Of a stretch of DNA of 64,000 nucleotides, positions 9,082 through 17,911 are shown piece by piece. The notes beneath the pieces are model-generated. The model did not search any database. It was not told the DNA's origin and saw only the letters and a list, made by a program, of their open reading frames with translations. The translations under genes were made by a program, and so were the position numbers. This stretch comes from Candidatus Brachybacterium merdavium (GTDB taxonomy: Bacteria; Actinomycetota; Actinomycetes; Actinomycetales; Dermabacteraceae). How positions within the stretch are numbered: position 1 is the first letter of the stretch; every line of letters begins with the position of its first letter. The stretch lies in assembly GCA_019118275.1 (NCBI GenBank), contig DWZH01000007.1, forward strand, positions 42,415 to 106,414, written 5' to 3'.

Positions 9082-10070
9082 GCACATCGATAGGACCTGG
9101 CCCCAGCCATACCAGCGTCCCCGTCCGCCAAGGGGTGGCCACCGGCACCGTCGCCGACGCCGCCCGGACTCCTCGCAAGCGGCGTAGGTCCTCCCGCCCG
9201 GTGTGGGACGAGGACCCCTCGGTCGTCGCACAGGGCAGCAAAGGGATCGTGCTGGTCCTGATCTGCCTGGCCGTGCTGGTACCGCTGTACACGATCGTCC
9301 TGACCAGCCTGTCCTCGCAGGCGGCGATCACGAGGGCGGGCGGTCTGGTGCTGATCCCGGACGAGCTGACCGTGGATGCGTATCGGCAGGTGCTGTCGGG
9401 TGGCATCGTCACGCGTGCCGTGCTCGTCAGCCTCGGAGTGACCAGTGTGGGCACGGCGATCTCGGTGACGGTGTCGGTGCTGGCGGCCTACGGGCTGTCG
9501 CGCCCGGGCAGCCTGTTCCACACCCCGATCCTGTTCTTGATGCTGGGCACGATGTTCTTCGGCGCCGGCATGATTCCGATGTACCTGCTGGTCTCCGCGC
9601 TGGGGATGATCGACAGCTACTGGGCGCTGATCCTGCCCACCGCCGTCTCCGCCTTCAACATCGTGATCATGCGGGGCTTCTTCCAGGGCATCGACCCGGG
9701 GATCATCGAGTCCGCCCGGATCGATGGGGCCTCGGAGTGGCGGATCCTGTTCCAGATGGTGCTGCCGATGTCCAAGGCGGTGGTCGCCGTGGTCGCGCTC
9801 TTCTACGCGGTGGGCTACTGGAACGCCTTCTTCAACGCCGTGCTGTACATCAACGACGCCGCCAAACAGCCCCTGCAGGTGGTGCTGCGCAGCTTCGTGC
9901 TGCAGGGGGTCTCGGTGCCCGGGCAGGTCGACGTGGGGTCGGGTCAGATCGCCACCCTCGCAGTGCAGATGGCGGTGATGGTGATCGCGCTGGTGCCGGT
10001 GGTGATCGTCTATCCCTTCATCCAGCGTCACTTCAAGACCGGCGTCATGATCGGAGCGGTCAAAGGCTGA
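9078..10070 (+). CDS. ABC sugar permease, LplC/YtcP type
   Basis: Second permease of the importer, 330 residues, paired with the LplB-like subunit. The first 50 residues are basic and cytoplasmic; the first membrane segment is GIVLVLICLAVLVPLYTIVL. The EAA loop ESARIDGASEWRILFQMVLP is clear and the protein ends GVMIGAVKG, the usual carboxy terminus of this family. The start ATGA overlaps the upstream stop. The operon ends here: the next gene is convergent 32 bases away, and there is no ATP-binding subunit, so energy must come from an ATPase encoded elsewhere. The GH3/GH31 pair across the shared operator suggests an imported xyloglucan- or xylan-type oligosaccharide. Confidence 0.9.
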   Translation: MSTSIGPGPSHTSVPVRQGVATGTVADAARTPRKRRRSSRPVWDEDPSVVAQGSKGIVLVLICLAVLVPLYTIVLTSLSSQAAITRAGGLVLIPDELTVDAYRQVLSGGIVTRAVLVSLGVTSVGTAISVTVSVLAAYGLSRPGSLFHTPILFLMLGTMFFGAGMIPMYLLVSALGMIDSYWALILPTAVSAFNIVIMRGFFQGIDPGIIESARIDGASEWRILFQMVLPMSKAVVAVVALFYAVGYWNAFFNAVLYINDAAKQPLQVVLRSFVLQGVSVPGQVDVGSGQIATLAVQMAVMVIALVPVVIVYPFIQRHFKTGVMIGAVKG

Positions 10071-10102
10071 TCGACGTGCTGTGAGGGACGAGCGGTAGGA
10101 GA

Positions 10103-11116
10103 TCAGCGGGTGGAACCAGGGGTGAGCGGATGGGTGGTGTCACGCTCGATCAGCGAGGGGGCGATCAGCTGGTCGCCGACGTCGTCGGCCCCTTCGATCA
10201 GTTCGGTCGCAGCGGCCACCGCGGCTTGCCCGATCTCATCGACGGGGATCTCCACGGCCGTGTACTCCACCGTGCCAAGCAAGGTGGTCTCCCGTGGGGC
10301 GATCGCCACCACCTGCAGATCCGAGGGCATCGAGACCCCTTCGCCGGACAGTGCCCGGTGGATGGCGGCCAGGGCGCTCTCGTTGTGGATGACCAGGGCG
10401 TCGGGACGGATGTCTGCCAGGATGGTGCGGACCAGCTGCCCGGTGGACTCGACCTCGTGGTCGTGGACCAGGTGATGAGCGCTGACCCCCAGGTTCTGGC
10501 AGGCCGTGCGGAAGCCGCGGGTGGCGCGGTCGGCGTAGGTGGCATGACGAGTCTGGGTCGCGGAGGGGGAGCCGATCATCACCAGGCGGTGAGCACCGCG
10601 GCGGTGCAGTTCCGTGACGGCCAGTGCGGTGGCCTGTTCGAAGTCGAAGTCCACCCGGGGGATCCCCTGCGCCTGGGTGGGGTAGCCGAGCAGCACGACG
10701 GGCCGCGGTGCGGTGGCCAGGGCGGGGATGCGCGGATCGTCCTCGACCACGTCCATCACCACCAGTGCGTCGACCTTCCCCTCGGCCAGCACGCGCAGCG
10801 TGGCCTCGTGGTCCTCACCGGTGACCAGGAGGACCTCGCTCGAGGCCTGATGTGCGGCGCGCATCAGCGAGCGCACGAACATCATCACCACGTGCGCATC
10901 CACGTCCTCGGCCAGCGGCACGGCCAGGCCGATCGCCCCGGCCCGCTGCGAGGCCAGGGCCCGCGCTCCCGCATGGGGGTGATAGCTCAGGCGCGTGATC
11001 GCTGCGTTGATCCGCTCGCGGGTCGACTCGGAGATGGCGCGCTTGCCGCTGAGCGCGTAGGAGACCGTGCTCAGGGAGACACCGGCCTCGCGCGCGATAT
11101 CCGACATAGTGGCCAT
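10103..11116 (-). CDS. LacI-family transcriptional regulator
   Basis: DNA-binding repressor of 337 residues. The N-terminal helix-turn-helix is MSDIAREAGVSLSTVSYALSG, followed by the hinge region LSYHPHAGARALASQRAGA and a periplasmic-binding-protein-like sensor domain (about 60-330). The start at 11116 has AGAGAGGCGG eight bases upstream; an ATG nine bases further in is possible. The reading frame continues open far upstream through the GH42 gene, but that part is an antisense shadow. It is divergent from the GH42 beta-galactosidase with only 45 bases between start codons and convergent with the Lpl-type importer. The likely targets are the operator at 6255-6280 and the GH42 promoter; no clear palindrome is visible in the 45-base gap. 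Confidence 0.92.
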   Translation of the reverse strand: MATMSDIAREAGVSLSTVSYALSGKRAISESTRERINAAITRLSYHPHAGARALASQRAGAIGLAVPLAEDVDAHVVMMFVRSLMRAAHQASSEVLLVTGEDHEATLRVLAEGKVDALVVMDVVEDDPRIPALATAPRPVVLLGYPTQAQGIPRVDFDFEQATALAVTELHRRGAHRLVMIGSPSATQTRHATYADRATRGFRTACQNLGVSAHHLVHDHEVESTGQLVRTILADIRPDALVIHNESALAAIHRALSGEGVSMPSDLQVVAIAPRETTLLGTVEYTAVEIPVDEIGQAAVAAATELIEGADDVGDQLIAPSLIERDTTHPLTPGSTR

Positions 11117-11161
11117 AGCGCCGCCTCTCTGAAAAAGACCATGAAGAAGAGTGAGGAAGAA

Positions 11162-13162
11162 ATGCCCCAGCACCGTGATGAATTGTCCCACCTGCGAGCC
11201 CGGTGCGGCGCACACGGTCCATTCTTCGGCGCAGATTACAACCCGGAGCAATGGCCTCGGGAGGTGCACGCAGAGGACCTCGAACTGATGGGTCGGGCCC
11301 ATATCGACTTCGTGACCGTCGGAGTGTTCTCCTGGGCCCGGCTCGAGCCCGAGCCCGGGCGCTTCGATCTCGAGTGGCTCGATGCGGTGCTCGATGATCT
11401 CCACTCCCGTGCGATCCGCGTGGACCTCGCACTTCCGGTCGCCTCGCCACCGCCCTGGCTGGGCGTACTGCATCCCGACTCCTTGCCGCAGACCCGCTCC
11501 GGGGGGACCCTGTGGTGGGGGTCGCGCAATCAGTTCGATCCGTCGTCGCCCGCCTATCGCGAGGCGGCACGGCGTATCACGAGGGTGCTGGTGGACAGGT
11601 ATGCCGACCATCCGGCAGTGGTGATGTGGCATGTGGGCAACGAGTACGGTCAGCTCTCCCACGGCGAGCATGCGGCGCGGGCGTTCCGCGACTGGCTGCG
11701 CCGTCGCTATGGCGACATCGATGCCCTCAATCGGGCATGGGGGACCGAGGTGTGGTCGCTGGGCCTGCGGGACTTCGAGGACGTGATCCCTCCCCGGGAC
11801 ACCCCCTACATCGTCAATCCCACGCTCGAGCTGGACTTCGCCCGCTTCGTCTCCGACGAGCTGCTGGACTGCTATCTCGACCTCGCCCGCATCATTCGCG
11901 AGAAGGACCCGCACGCTCTGGTCACCACGAACTTCATGGGATTCTTCCCCCTGGCCGACTATGGCGCGTGGATGGAGCACGTCGATGTGCTCGCCGACGA
12001 CCACTACACCGACCCCGCGGATCCGGCCACGCGGCTGACGGCGTCCCTGACGCACTCCTATCTGCGCACTCTGGGCCGTGGCCGCTCCTGGGTGCTGATG
12101 GAGCAGGCGGCGGGAGCCGTCAACTGGCGAGCGCACAACGTGCCCAAGACCGCGGCGCAGAACCGTCTGGACTCCTGGCGCGCACATGCCCACGGGGCCG
12201 ACGCGATCTCCTACTTCCAGTTCCGCCAGGCGGCGAGCGGCCCGGAGACCTTCCACTCTGCCCTGGTCCCGCACGCCGGGCCGGACACCTCCCGCTTCCG
12301 GGCCGCGGCCGAGCTGGGCGAGGAGCTCGCGGCCAGCCCGCTGGCAGGGCAGTTCCCGGGCAGCTCCCGCGTCTTCTTCGTCCACGACTGGGATTCCTGG
12401 CGAGCCAGCGCCGGGCGCGGCCGGGTCAGCGAAGCTCTCGACCCGATCACCCAGAACGAGGCTTACTACTCCCCATTCTTCCGCGCGGGGGAGCGGGTGG
12501 ACATCGGGCCCTCGAGCTTGCTGATCACGCAGGACGATGCCGCGGACGGGGCGCTTGCGGACTGCTACGACCTGGTGGTCCTGCCTCACCAGTTCCTGCT
12601 GCGTCCCGCGCTCGTGCCGGTGCTCGAGCGGTTCGTCGGCAGCGGCGGGACGCTGCTGATCGGCCCCCTCGGCGGGGTCGTCGATCAGGACCTGCGTGCG
12701 CATCTCGGCGGCACCGGTGGAGGACTGCTCGACCTCGCGGGTGTCCTCCGCGAGGAGCCGTGGCCGCTCGCGGACGCGGTGACCATCACCGCAGTCGACA
12801 GCGCAACGGCGCAGGTGCATGACTTCGTGGAGGTGCTGCGCACCACGACGGCGCAGGCCCGCTGGACGATGACACAGGGACCGCTCTCCGGACGGCCCCT
12901 GGTCACGCGCCACGAGCTCGGGGAGGGGGTCGTCTGGTATGTCGGTGGTCTGCTCGGGCAGGGCCCGCTCCAGGCGGTGATCACCGAAGTGGCCGCAGAG
13001 GCCGCGATCGACCTCGCGCCGCTGCCCGAGGACGTGGAGCTGGTTCGGCGCGGTGAGCACGTGGTGGTCCTCAACCATGGCCAGAGCCTTGCCCACGTGC
13101 ACCTCGGCGGGCAGTGCGTCGAGGTTCCCGGCGAAGATCTGGTGATCGGGCGCGACCGCTGA
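11162..13162 (+). CDS. GH42 beta-galactosidase
   Basis: Cytoplasmic beta-galactosidase of 666 residues acting on imported galactosides or galacto-oligosaccharides. The catalytic barrel starts FFGADYNPEQW (21-31). The acid/base Glu161 is in WHVGNEYG and the nucleophile Glu314 in MEQAAGAVNW, both canonical for GH42. A trimerisation domain (about 390-600) and a short C-terminal sandwich ending GQCVEVPGEDLVIG follow. No signal peptide. GTGAGGAAGAA just before the ATG at 11162 acts as ribosome site; an in-frame ATG at 11141 is a weaker alternative. A terminator-like hairpin lies at 13176-13206, so the gene seems to be transcribed alone, apart from the downstream importer which has its own promoter. 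Confidence 0.95.
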   Translation: MPQHRDELSHLRARCGAHGPFFGADYNPEQWPREVHAEDLELMGRAHIDFVTVGVFSWARLEPEPGRFDLEWLDAVLDDLHSRAIRVDLALPVASPPPWLGVLHPDSLPQTRSGGTLWWGSRNQFDPSSPAYREAARRITRVLVDRYADHPAVVMWHVGNEYGQLSHGEHAARAFRDWLRRRYGDIDALNRAWGTEVWSLGLRDFEDVIPPRDTPYIVNPTLELDFARFVSDELLDCYLDLARIIREKDPHALVTTNFMGFFPLADYGAWMEHVDVLADDHYTDPADPATRLTASLTHSYLRTLGRGRSWVLMEQAAGAVNWRAHNVPKTAAQNRLDSWRAHAHGADAISYFQFRQAASGPETFHSALVPHAGPDTSRFRAAAELGEELAASPLAGQFPGSSRVFFVHDWDSWRASAGRGRVSEALDPITQNEAYYSPFFRAGERVDIGPSSLLITQDDAADGALADCYDLVVLPHQFLLRPALVPVLERFVGSGGTLLIGPLGGVVDQDLRAHLGGTGGGLLDLAGVLREEPWPLADAVTITAVDSATAQVHDFVEVLRTTTAQARWTMTQGPLSGRPLVTRHELGEGVVWYVGGLLGQGPLQAVITEVAAEAAIDLAPLPEDVELVRRGEHVVVLNHGQSLAHVHLGGQCVEVPGEDLVIGRDR

Positions 13163-13175
13163 CGACTCCGTGCCA

Positions 13176-13206
13176 GCTCCGGCCGGCTCGGTTCCCCGGC
13201 CGGAGC
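13176..13206 (+). terminator. Hairpin terminator after GH42 gene
   Basis: GCTCCGGCCGG (13176-13186) and CCGGCCGGAGC (13196-13206) form a perfect 11-bp stem around a nine-base loop, 14 bases after the GH42 stop codon. No T-tract. Confidence 0.6.
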
Positions 13207-13265
13207 ATGCCCCTGTGCGGGTCGCCGCCGACGGCGGGCGAGACCGGATCGAGACCTCGGCGGGG

Positions 13266-13293
13266 GTGACATCGCCCGAAGGTCGTGTAGTGT
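13266..13293 (+). promoter_or_regulatory. Candidate promoter of second sugar ABC operon
   Basis: GTGACA (13266-13271) and TAGTGT (13288-13293), spacing 16. The predicted start near 13300 places the first of two LacI operators immediately downstream, a roadblock position. Confidence 0.4.
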
Positions 13294-13308
13294 GACGGAC
13301 ATCCCGTT

Positions 13309-13348
13309 TGAGAGCGCTCTCAGGCCGAGCATCATGAGAGCGCTCTCG
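13309..13348. promoter_or_regulatory. Twin LacI-family operators
   Basis: TGAGAGCGCTCTCA (13309-13322) is a perfect palindrome; TGAGAGCGCTCTCG (13335-13348) repeats its 12-bp core. The centres are 26 bp apart, between two and three helical turns. Both lie between the candidate promoter and the lipoprotein gene. The LacI regulator at 16798-17832, last in this gene run, is the probable ligand-responsive repressor. Confidence 0.8.
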
Positions 13349-13383
13349 GGAACCAGATCCGTGAGAGAACAAGGGAGTTCGTC

Positions 13384-14658
13384 ATGAAGTTCACGCGCAG
13401 GACCGCCCTGGCCGCCTCGGCCGCCGCCACCACCACTGCCGCGCTGGCTGCATGCGGCTCCAGCACCGGGAGCAGCGGAGGGGGAGGTCAGGGAGGCGAT
13501 GTCGAACTGACCGTCGCCACCTTCAACGAGTTCGGCTACGAAGAGCTCTTCCCCCAGTACGAGGAGGAGAACCCCGGCGTCAAGATCGTCCACCGCAAGG
13601 CTGCCAGCAGTGAGGACGCCCGCGCGAACCTGATGTCCGGGCTGGCCGCCGGGTCCGGCCTGGCCGACGTCGAAGGCATCGAGGTCGGCTGGTGGGCAGA
13701 GCTCCTCCAGTACGCCGACGTCTTCGAGGACCTCGCCGATCCCGACGTCGAGGGCCGCTGGCTGGACTGGAAGACCGAGGCCGCCACGATCGATGGCAAG
13801 CTCGTCGGCTACGGCACCGATATCGGCCCCGAGGCCGTGGCCTTCCGAGGCGACCTCCTCGAACAGGCCGACATGCCCAGCGACCGCACCGAGTTCGCCG
13901 AGCTGCTGGCCGGTGACTGGAACACCTACTTCGAGGTCGGTCGGCAGTTCGTCGAGGCCACCGGCATCCCCTGGTTCGACGGTGCCGGGGGCACCTACAA
14001 CGGCATGGTCCAGCAGCTGGCCAATCCCTACGAGAACGCCGACGGCACCCCGATCCCGCTTGCGGACAACGCCGACGTCAAGGCGATCTACGACCTGCTC
14101 GTGGAGTTCAAGGACATCTCCGCCGGGTACACCCAGTGGGAGGAGGACTGGACCGCCTCGTTCCAGGACGACGGCTTCGCGACCATGCTGTGCCCGCCGT
14201 GGATGATGGGCCCGCTGTCCGGCAACGCCGACGGCGTCGAAGGATGGGACATCGCCGATGTGTTCCCGGGCGGGGGCGGCAACTGGGGAGGCTCCTACAT
14301 CTCCGTGCCCTCCCAGGGGGAGAACATCGAGGAGGCGAAGAAGCTCGCCGCGTGGCTGACCGCTCCTGAACAGCAGGTCGTGGCCTTCCAGGCTCAAGGG
14401 ACTTTCCCCAGCCAGGTCGAGGCGCTGGACTCCGACGAGATCATGTCCTCGACCAACGAGTTCTTCAACGATGCGCCGGTCGGTGAGATCTACGCCGAGC
14501 GCGCCACCGCGATCGAGGTCCAGCCCTTCATGGGCGCGAACTTCTTCGTCATCAACACGGTGGTCGCCGATGCGATCACCCGCTGGGACGTGGACGGCCA
14601 GGACCCCGATGAGTCCTGGGAGCAGGCCCTGGCGGCCTACGACGAGCTCGGTCTCTGA
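13384..14658 (+). CDS. ABC sugar-binding lipoprotein (family 1)
   Basis: Extracellular substrate-binding lipoprotein of 424 residues. The signal peptide MKFTRRTALAASAAATTT has a twin arginine and runs into the lipobox LAAC, with the lipid Cys near residue 26, then a Gly/Ser-rich linker. The mature domain starts VELTVATFNEFGYEELFPQYEEENP, the standard opening of maltose-type binding proteins, and includes the SGLAAGSGLADVEGIEVGWW region. AAGGGAG precedes the start. First gene of the importer with two permeases, under twin operators at 13309-13348. Its position between GH42 and a LacI regulator suggests galactosides or arabinogalactan fragments as substrate, but binding specificity cannot be read from the sequence. 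Confidence 0.93.
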   Translation: MKFTRRTALAASAAATTTAALAACGSSTGSSGGGGQGGDVELTVATFNEFGYEELFPQYEEENPGVKIVHRKAASSEDARANLMSGLAAGSGLADVEGIEVGWWAELLQYADVFEDLADPDVEGRWLDWKTEAATIDGKLVGYGTDIGPEAVAFRGDLLEQADMPSDRTEFAELLAGDWNTYFEVGRQFVEATGIPWFDGAGGTYNGMVQQLANPYENADGTPIPLADNADVKAIYDLLVEFKDISAGYTQWEEDWTASFQDDGFATMLCPPWMMGPLSGNADGVEGWDIADVFPGGGGNWGGSYISVPSQGENIEEAKKLAAWLTAPEQQVVAFQAQGTFPSQVEALDSDEIMSSTNEFFNDAPVGEIYAERATAIEVQPFMGANFFVINTVVADAITRWDVDGQDPDESWEQALAAYDELGL

Positions 14659-14759
14659 GACGCTCCCGACCATCCAGCTGGGCCGGCATCACGAGGCGGT
14701 GCGGCGGCAGCGACACCCGCTGCCGCCGTACGCCCCGCCGACCACCGGAAAGGACCACG

Positions 14760-15758
14760 GTGACCATTTCAACGCGCCCACCCCGGGCTTCCAGGGCCCC
14801 GGCGCCGTCCGCGGACGGGCCCGCACCGAGGGCGGCCTGGCGCACGGTGCTGTCCCGCCTGGACGCCCGCTGCACCCCCTACGTCTTCATCGCCCCGTTC
14901 TTCCTGCTGTTCCTGGTCACCGGGCTGTTCCCCATCCTGTACACCTCATTCGTCTCCCTGCACGACTGGGATCTGATCCGGGGGCAGGGCGACTTCGTGG
15001 GCCTGGCGAACTACGAGGCCGTGCTGGCCTCCGACAGCTTCTACAAGGCGCTGCGCAACACCTTCTCCATCTTCCTGCTGTCCTCGGTGCCGCAGGTGGT
15101 CGCCGCGATCCTGATCGCCTACGTCCTGGATGCGAATCTGCGTGCCAAGACCTTCTGGCGGATGGGCGTGCTGGTGCCCTACATCGTCGCCCCGGTCGCG
15201 GTGTCCCTGATCTTCGGCAAGATCTTCGCCGACCAGTCGGGCGTGATCAACAATCTGCTGATGGGCGTCGGACTGCCGGCCATCGGCTGGCACAGCGATG
15301 CACTGGCCTCGCACGTCGCCATCGCCACCATGGTCAACTTCCGCTGGACCGGGTACAACGCCCTGATCTTCCTGGCCGCGATGCAGGCGGTCCCCCGCGA
15401 GATCTACGAGGCGGCCATCATCGACGGCACCAACCGGATGCGCCGCTTCGTGCACGTGACCGTGCCGATGCTGCGCCCCACCATCATCTTCGTGGTCATC
15501 ACCTCCACCATCGGCGGGCTGCAGATCTTCGACGAGCCCCGAATGTTCGACACCGGCGGCCAGGGCGGGGCCTCCCGCCAGTGGATGACGATGACCATGT
15601 ACCTCTACGAGCTCGGCTGGGGCCCGCAGATCTCCTTCGGCAAGGCCTCGGCGGTCGCCTGGTTGCTGTTCCTGATCATCCTCGTCATCGGCGTCGTCAA
15701 CTTCCTCATCACCAGGCGGATCGCCAGCAGCGGCGGCCCGGCCCGGGGCAAGCGGTAA
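14760..15758 (+). CDS. ABC sugar permease, MalF type
   Basis: Membrane subunit of 332 residues with six predicted helices, the first being YVFIAPFFLLFLVTGLFPIL. The EAA loop that docks the ATPase is YEAAIIDGTNRMRRFVHVTVP. The long cytoplasmic N-terminus (about 45 residues) is Pro/Arg-rich. Start is GTG at 14760, preceded by AAAGGA; it lies 101 bases after the binding-protein gene, a gap without obvious hairpin. Followed after ten bases by the partner permease. Relatives belong to the carbohydrate uptake-1 family (lactose, arabinogalactan or multiple-sugar systems). Confidence 0.92.
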   Translation: MTISTRPPRASRAPAPSADGPAPRAAWRTVLSRLDARCTPYVFIAPFFLLFLVTGLFPILYTSFVSLHDWDLIRGQGDFVGLANYEAVLASDSFYKALRNTFSIFLLSSVPQVVAAILIAYVLDANLRAKTFWRMGVLVPYIVAPVAVSLIFGKIFADQSGVINNLLMGVGLPAIGWHSDALASHVAIATMVNFRWTGYNALIFLAAMQAVPREIYEAAIIDGTNRMRRFVHVTVPMLRPTIIFVVITSTIGGLQIFDEPRMFDTGGQGGASRQWMTMTMYLYELGWGPQISFGKASAVAWLLFLIILVIGVVNFLITRRIASSGGPARGKR

Positions 15759-15768
15759 GGAGCACCCC

Positions 15769-16677
15769 ATGCAGTCCACAGCCGCCATCGAGCAGCTCGC
15801 CGGCAAGGGCGCCGCCCGCGCCGCACGCCGCCGACTCAAGGGCGGGGGAGGGGCCGATGCCCGCCCTCACTGGTGGAACTACGTCATGCTGGGCGTGATC
15901 ATCGCCCTGTTCGCAGCTCCCCTCTACTACGCGCTGCTGCTGGCCTCCTCGGATGCCGGCACCATCGCCCGCACCCCGATCCCTTCCCTGCTGCCCCAGG
16001 GCAACCTGTGGTCCAACCTCCAGCAGGTGATCGGCTCCGACATCAACTTCTGGTCGGCGCTGTGGAACTCGGTCATCGTCTCGGTGGTCACCTCCGTCTC
16101 AGTGGTCTTCTTCGCGACCCTGGCCGGGTTCGCCTTCTCCAAGCTGCGGTTCCGTGGCCGCCGGGGGCTGCTGCTGTTCGTGATCGCCACCATGGCGGTG
16201 CCCGTGCAGCTGGGCGTGATCCCGCTGTTCATCGTCATGTCCCGGCTGGGCTGGGTCGGAGACCTCAAAGCCGTCATCCTCCCGATGCTGGTCACCGCCT
16301 TCGGGGTGTTCTGGATGACCCAGTACCTCGAGGACGCGCTGCCGTTCGAGCTGATCGAGGCGGCGCGCGTCGACGGCTGCAACCTGCTGCAGACCTACTG
16401 GAACGTCGCCCTGCCGGCCTCCCGCGGAGCCGGGGCGATGCTGTTCCTGTTCACCTTCGTGGGGTCGTGGACCAACTTCTTCTGGCCGTTCATCGTGCTG
16501 CGTGGCAGCGAGGTGACCCTGCCGGTCGCGCTGCAGCAGCTCCAGGCGGCCTACTTCAAGGACTACTCGCTGATCATGTCCGGCGTGGTGATCTCCGTGG
16601 TGCCGCTGCTGCTGCTGTTCCTGGTGGTCGGCCGCCAGCTGGTCCACGGCATCATGCAGGGTGCGGTCAAGGGGTGA
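15769..16677 (+). CDS. ABC sugar permease, MalG type
   Basis: Second membrane subunit, 302 residues. After a basic N-terminus the first helix is YVMLGVIIALFAAPLYYALLLA; the EAA loop is IEAARVDGCNLLQTYWNVALP and the end GIMQGAVKG is typical of MalG-like permeases. It starts with ATG ten bases after the MalF-type gene with AAGGAG in the gap. No ATPase gene follows: a hairpin (16690-16730) and then a LacI regulator come next. The importer therefore depends on an unlinked ATPase, as known for MsiK-dependent systems in actinobacteria. Confidence 0.93.
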   Translation: MQSTAAIEQLAGKGAARAARRRLKGGGGADARPHWWNYVMLGVIIALFAAPLYYALLLASSDAGTIARTPIPSLLPQGNLWSNLQQVIGSDINFWSALWNSVIVSVVTSVSVVFFATLAGFAFSKLRFRGRRGLLLFVIATMAVPVQLGVIPLFIVMSRLGWVGDLKAVILPMLVTAFGVFWMTQYLEDALPFELIEAARVDGCNLLQTYWNVALPASRGAGAMLFLFTFVGSWTNFFWPFIVLRGSEVTLPVALQQLQAAYFKDYSLIMSGVVISVVPLLLLFLVVGRQLVHGIMQGAVKG

Positions 16678-16689
16678 GCGAACACCGCT

Positions 16690-16730
16690 CGAGCTCTCGT
16701 CCGAGGGCTCGGGAGATGACCGAGAGCTCG
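16690..16730 (+). terminator. Hairpin between permease and LacI genes
   Basis: CGAGCTCTCG (16690-16699) pairs with CGAGAGCTCG (16721-16730) around a 21-base loop. It could end or attenuate the importer transcript. The half-site resembles the upstream operators only loosely (GAGCTC in place of GAGCGCTC), so I prefer a terminator reading. Confidence 0.45.
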
Positions 16731-16797
16731 CCCCGGCCCGCCTCAGCGGGCATCATGGGTCGCTGCGGATCAACGGGACTCAGGAAGGGGGAGCCGG

Positions 16798-17832
16798 ATG
16801 GGACGGACCGATGAGCTCGAGGCGAGCCGGGGAACCGGACGGGGCGCGACCCTGGAGGACGTGGCTCGCGTGGCCGGGGTCTCCCGGGCCACCGTCTCCC
16901 GGGTGGTGCGCGGAGACGTGCAGGTCCGACGAGACAAGGTCGTGAAGGTCGAGTCGGCGGTTCAGGAGCTGGGCTACGTGCCCAACAACGCCGCCCGCAG
17001 CCTGGCCAGCCGGCAGAGCGGAGCAGTCGCCCTGATCGTGCCCGAGCACGAGACCCGCGTGTTCACCGACCCCTTCTTCAGCACCGCCATCTCCGGGGTC
17101 TCCGCAGGTCTCGGGGCCGGCGACAAGCAGCTGCTGCTGGTGCTCAGCAGTCCCGGTGGTGACGCGCGCACCCGGCGTTTCGTGCACGGAGGCCACGCCG
17201 ACGGGCTGCTGGTGATGTCCCATCACGAAGGGGACCTGTCCGACGGGATCCTGGAGGAGGCCGGTGTCCCGGTGGTGTTCATCGGCCGCCCGCCCGAGGG
17301 CCTGGGTGCCGGCTCCGTGGACCTCGACAACGTCGAGGGTGGCCGCCTCGCCGCGCGCCACCTCATCGAGCGGAGCCGACGTCGGATCGCGATGATCTGC
17401 GGCCCCCAGGACATGCCCGCGGCGGTCGACCGCCGCACGGGCTTCGAGAAGGAGCTGGCCGATGCGGGCCTCGAACCCGCCTGGCTGTCCTTCGGGGACT
17501 TCACCCTGGCGTCGGGGGAACGCGAGGCCACGGCGCTGCTGGCCTCCGGGGCCCGCTTCGACGCGCTGTTCGCCAGCAGCGACCTGATGGCGCTGGGGGC
17601 TCTGAAGAAGCTCGAGGTGCAGGGCCTGCGGGTGCCCGAGGACGTGGCGGTGATCGGCTTCGACGACATCGCCTCCGCCGCCGACGAGGCGATCTCCCTG
17701 ACCAGCGTGATCAACCCCGGACGGCAGATGGCCGAGCGCGCGTCACAGATGCTGCTGGACCTGATCGCCGGTCGGGAGACCGATCAGCAGATCGTGCTGC
17801 GCCCCGAGCTCGCCGTCCGATCGACCACCTGA
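16798..17832 (+). CDS. LacI-family transcriptional regulator
   Basis: Repressor of 344 residues. A 17-residue extension precedes the helix-turn-helix TLEDVARVAGVSRATVSRVV; the hinge helix LGYVPNNAARSLASRQSGA and the ligand-binding domain (about 75-335) follow, with the conserved FASSDLMALGALKKLEVQG and VIGFDDIASA stretches. GGAAGGGGGAG lies in front of the ATG. It is codirectional with and 120 bases after the sugar importer and is probably its regulator, binding the twin GAGAGCGCTCTC sites at 13309-13348. It need not share the ligand of the other LacI protein in this window, whose recognition half is different. Confidence 0.92.
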   Translation: MGRTDELEASRGTGRGATLEDVARVAGVSRATVSRVVRGDVQVRRDKVVKVESAVQELGYVPNNAARSLASRQSGAVALIVPEHETRVFTDPFFSTAISGVSAGLGAGDKQLLLVLSSPGGDARTRRFVHGGHADGLLVMSHHEGDLSDGILEEAGVPVVFIGRPPEGLGAGSVDLDNVEGGRLAARHLIERSRRRIAMICGPQDMPAAVDRRTGFEKELADAGLEPAWLSFGDFTLASGEREATALLASGARFDALFASSDLMALGALKKLEVQGLRVPEDVAVIGFDDIASAADEAISLTSVINPGRQMAERASQMLLDLIAGRETDQQIVLRPELAVRSTT

Positions 17833-17874
17833 GAACTGCCCACCTGAGACGAGGCCGGCGAGGAGCGGTCATCG

Positions 17875-17909
17875 CCCGTGCGGTCCCAGCGCCCCGTGCG
17901 GTCCCAGCG
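17875..17909. repeat. 18-bp-period direct repeat in convergent gap
   Basis: CCCGTGCGGTCCCAGCG occurs at 17875-17891 and again at 17893-17909, one base apart. It sits between the convergent ends of the LacI gene and the membrane-protein gene. Function unknown. Confidence 0.6.
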
Positions 17910-17911
17910 CG

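Noticed and set aside
11117..13372. Very long leftward open frame continuous with the LacI gene and antisense to GH42
   Set aside because: Protein-like motifs start only at 11116; the upstream part is a GC-rich shadow of the GH42 gene.
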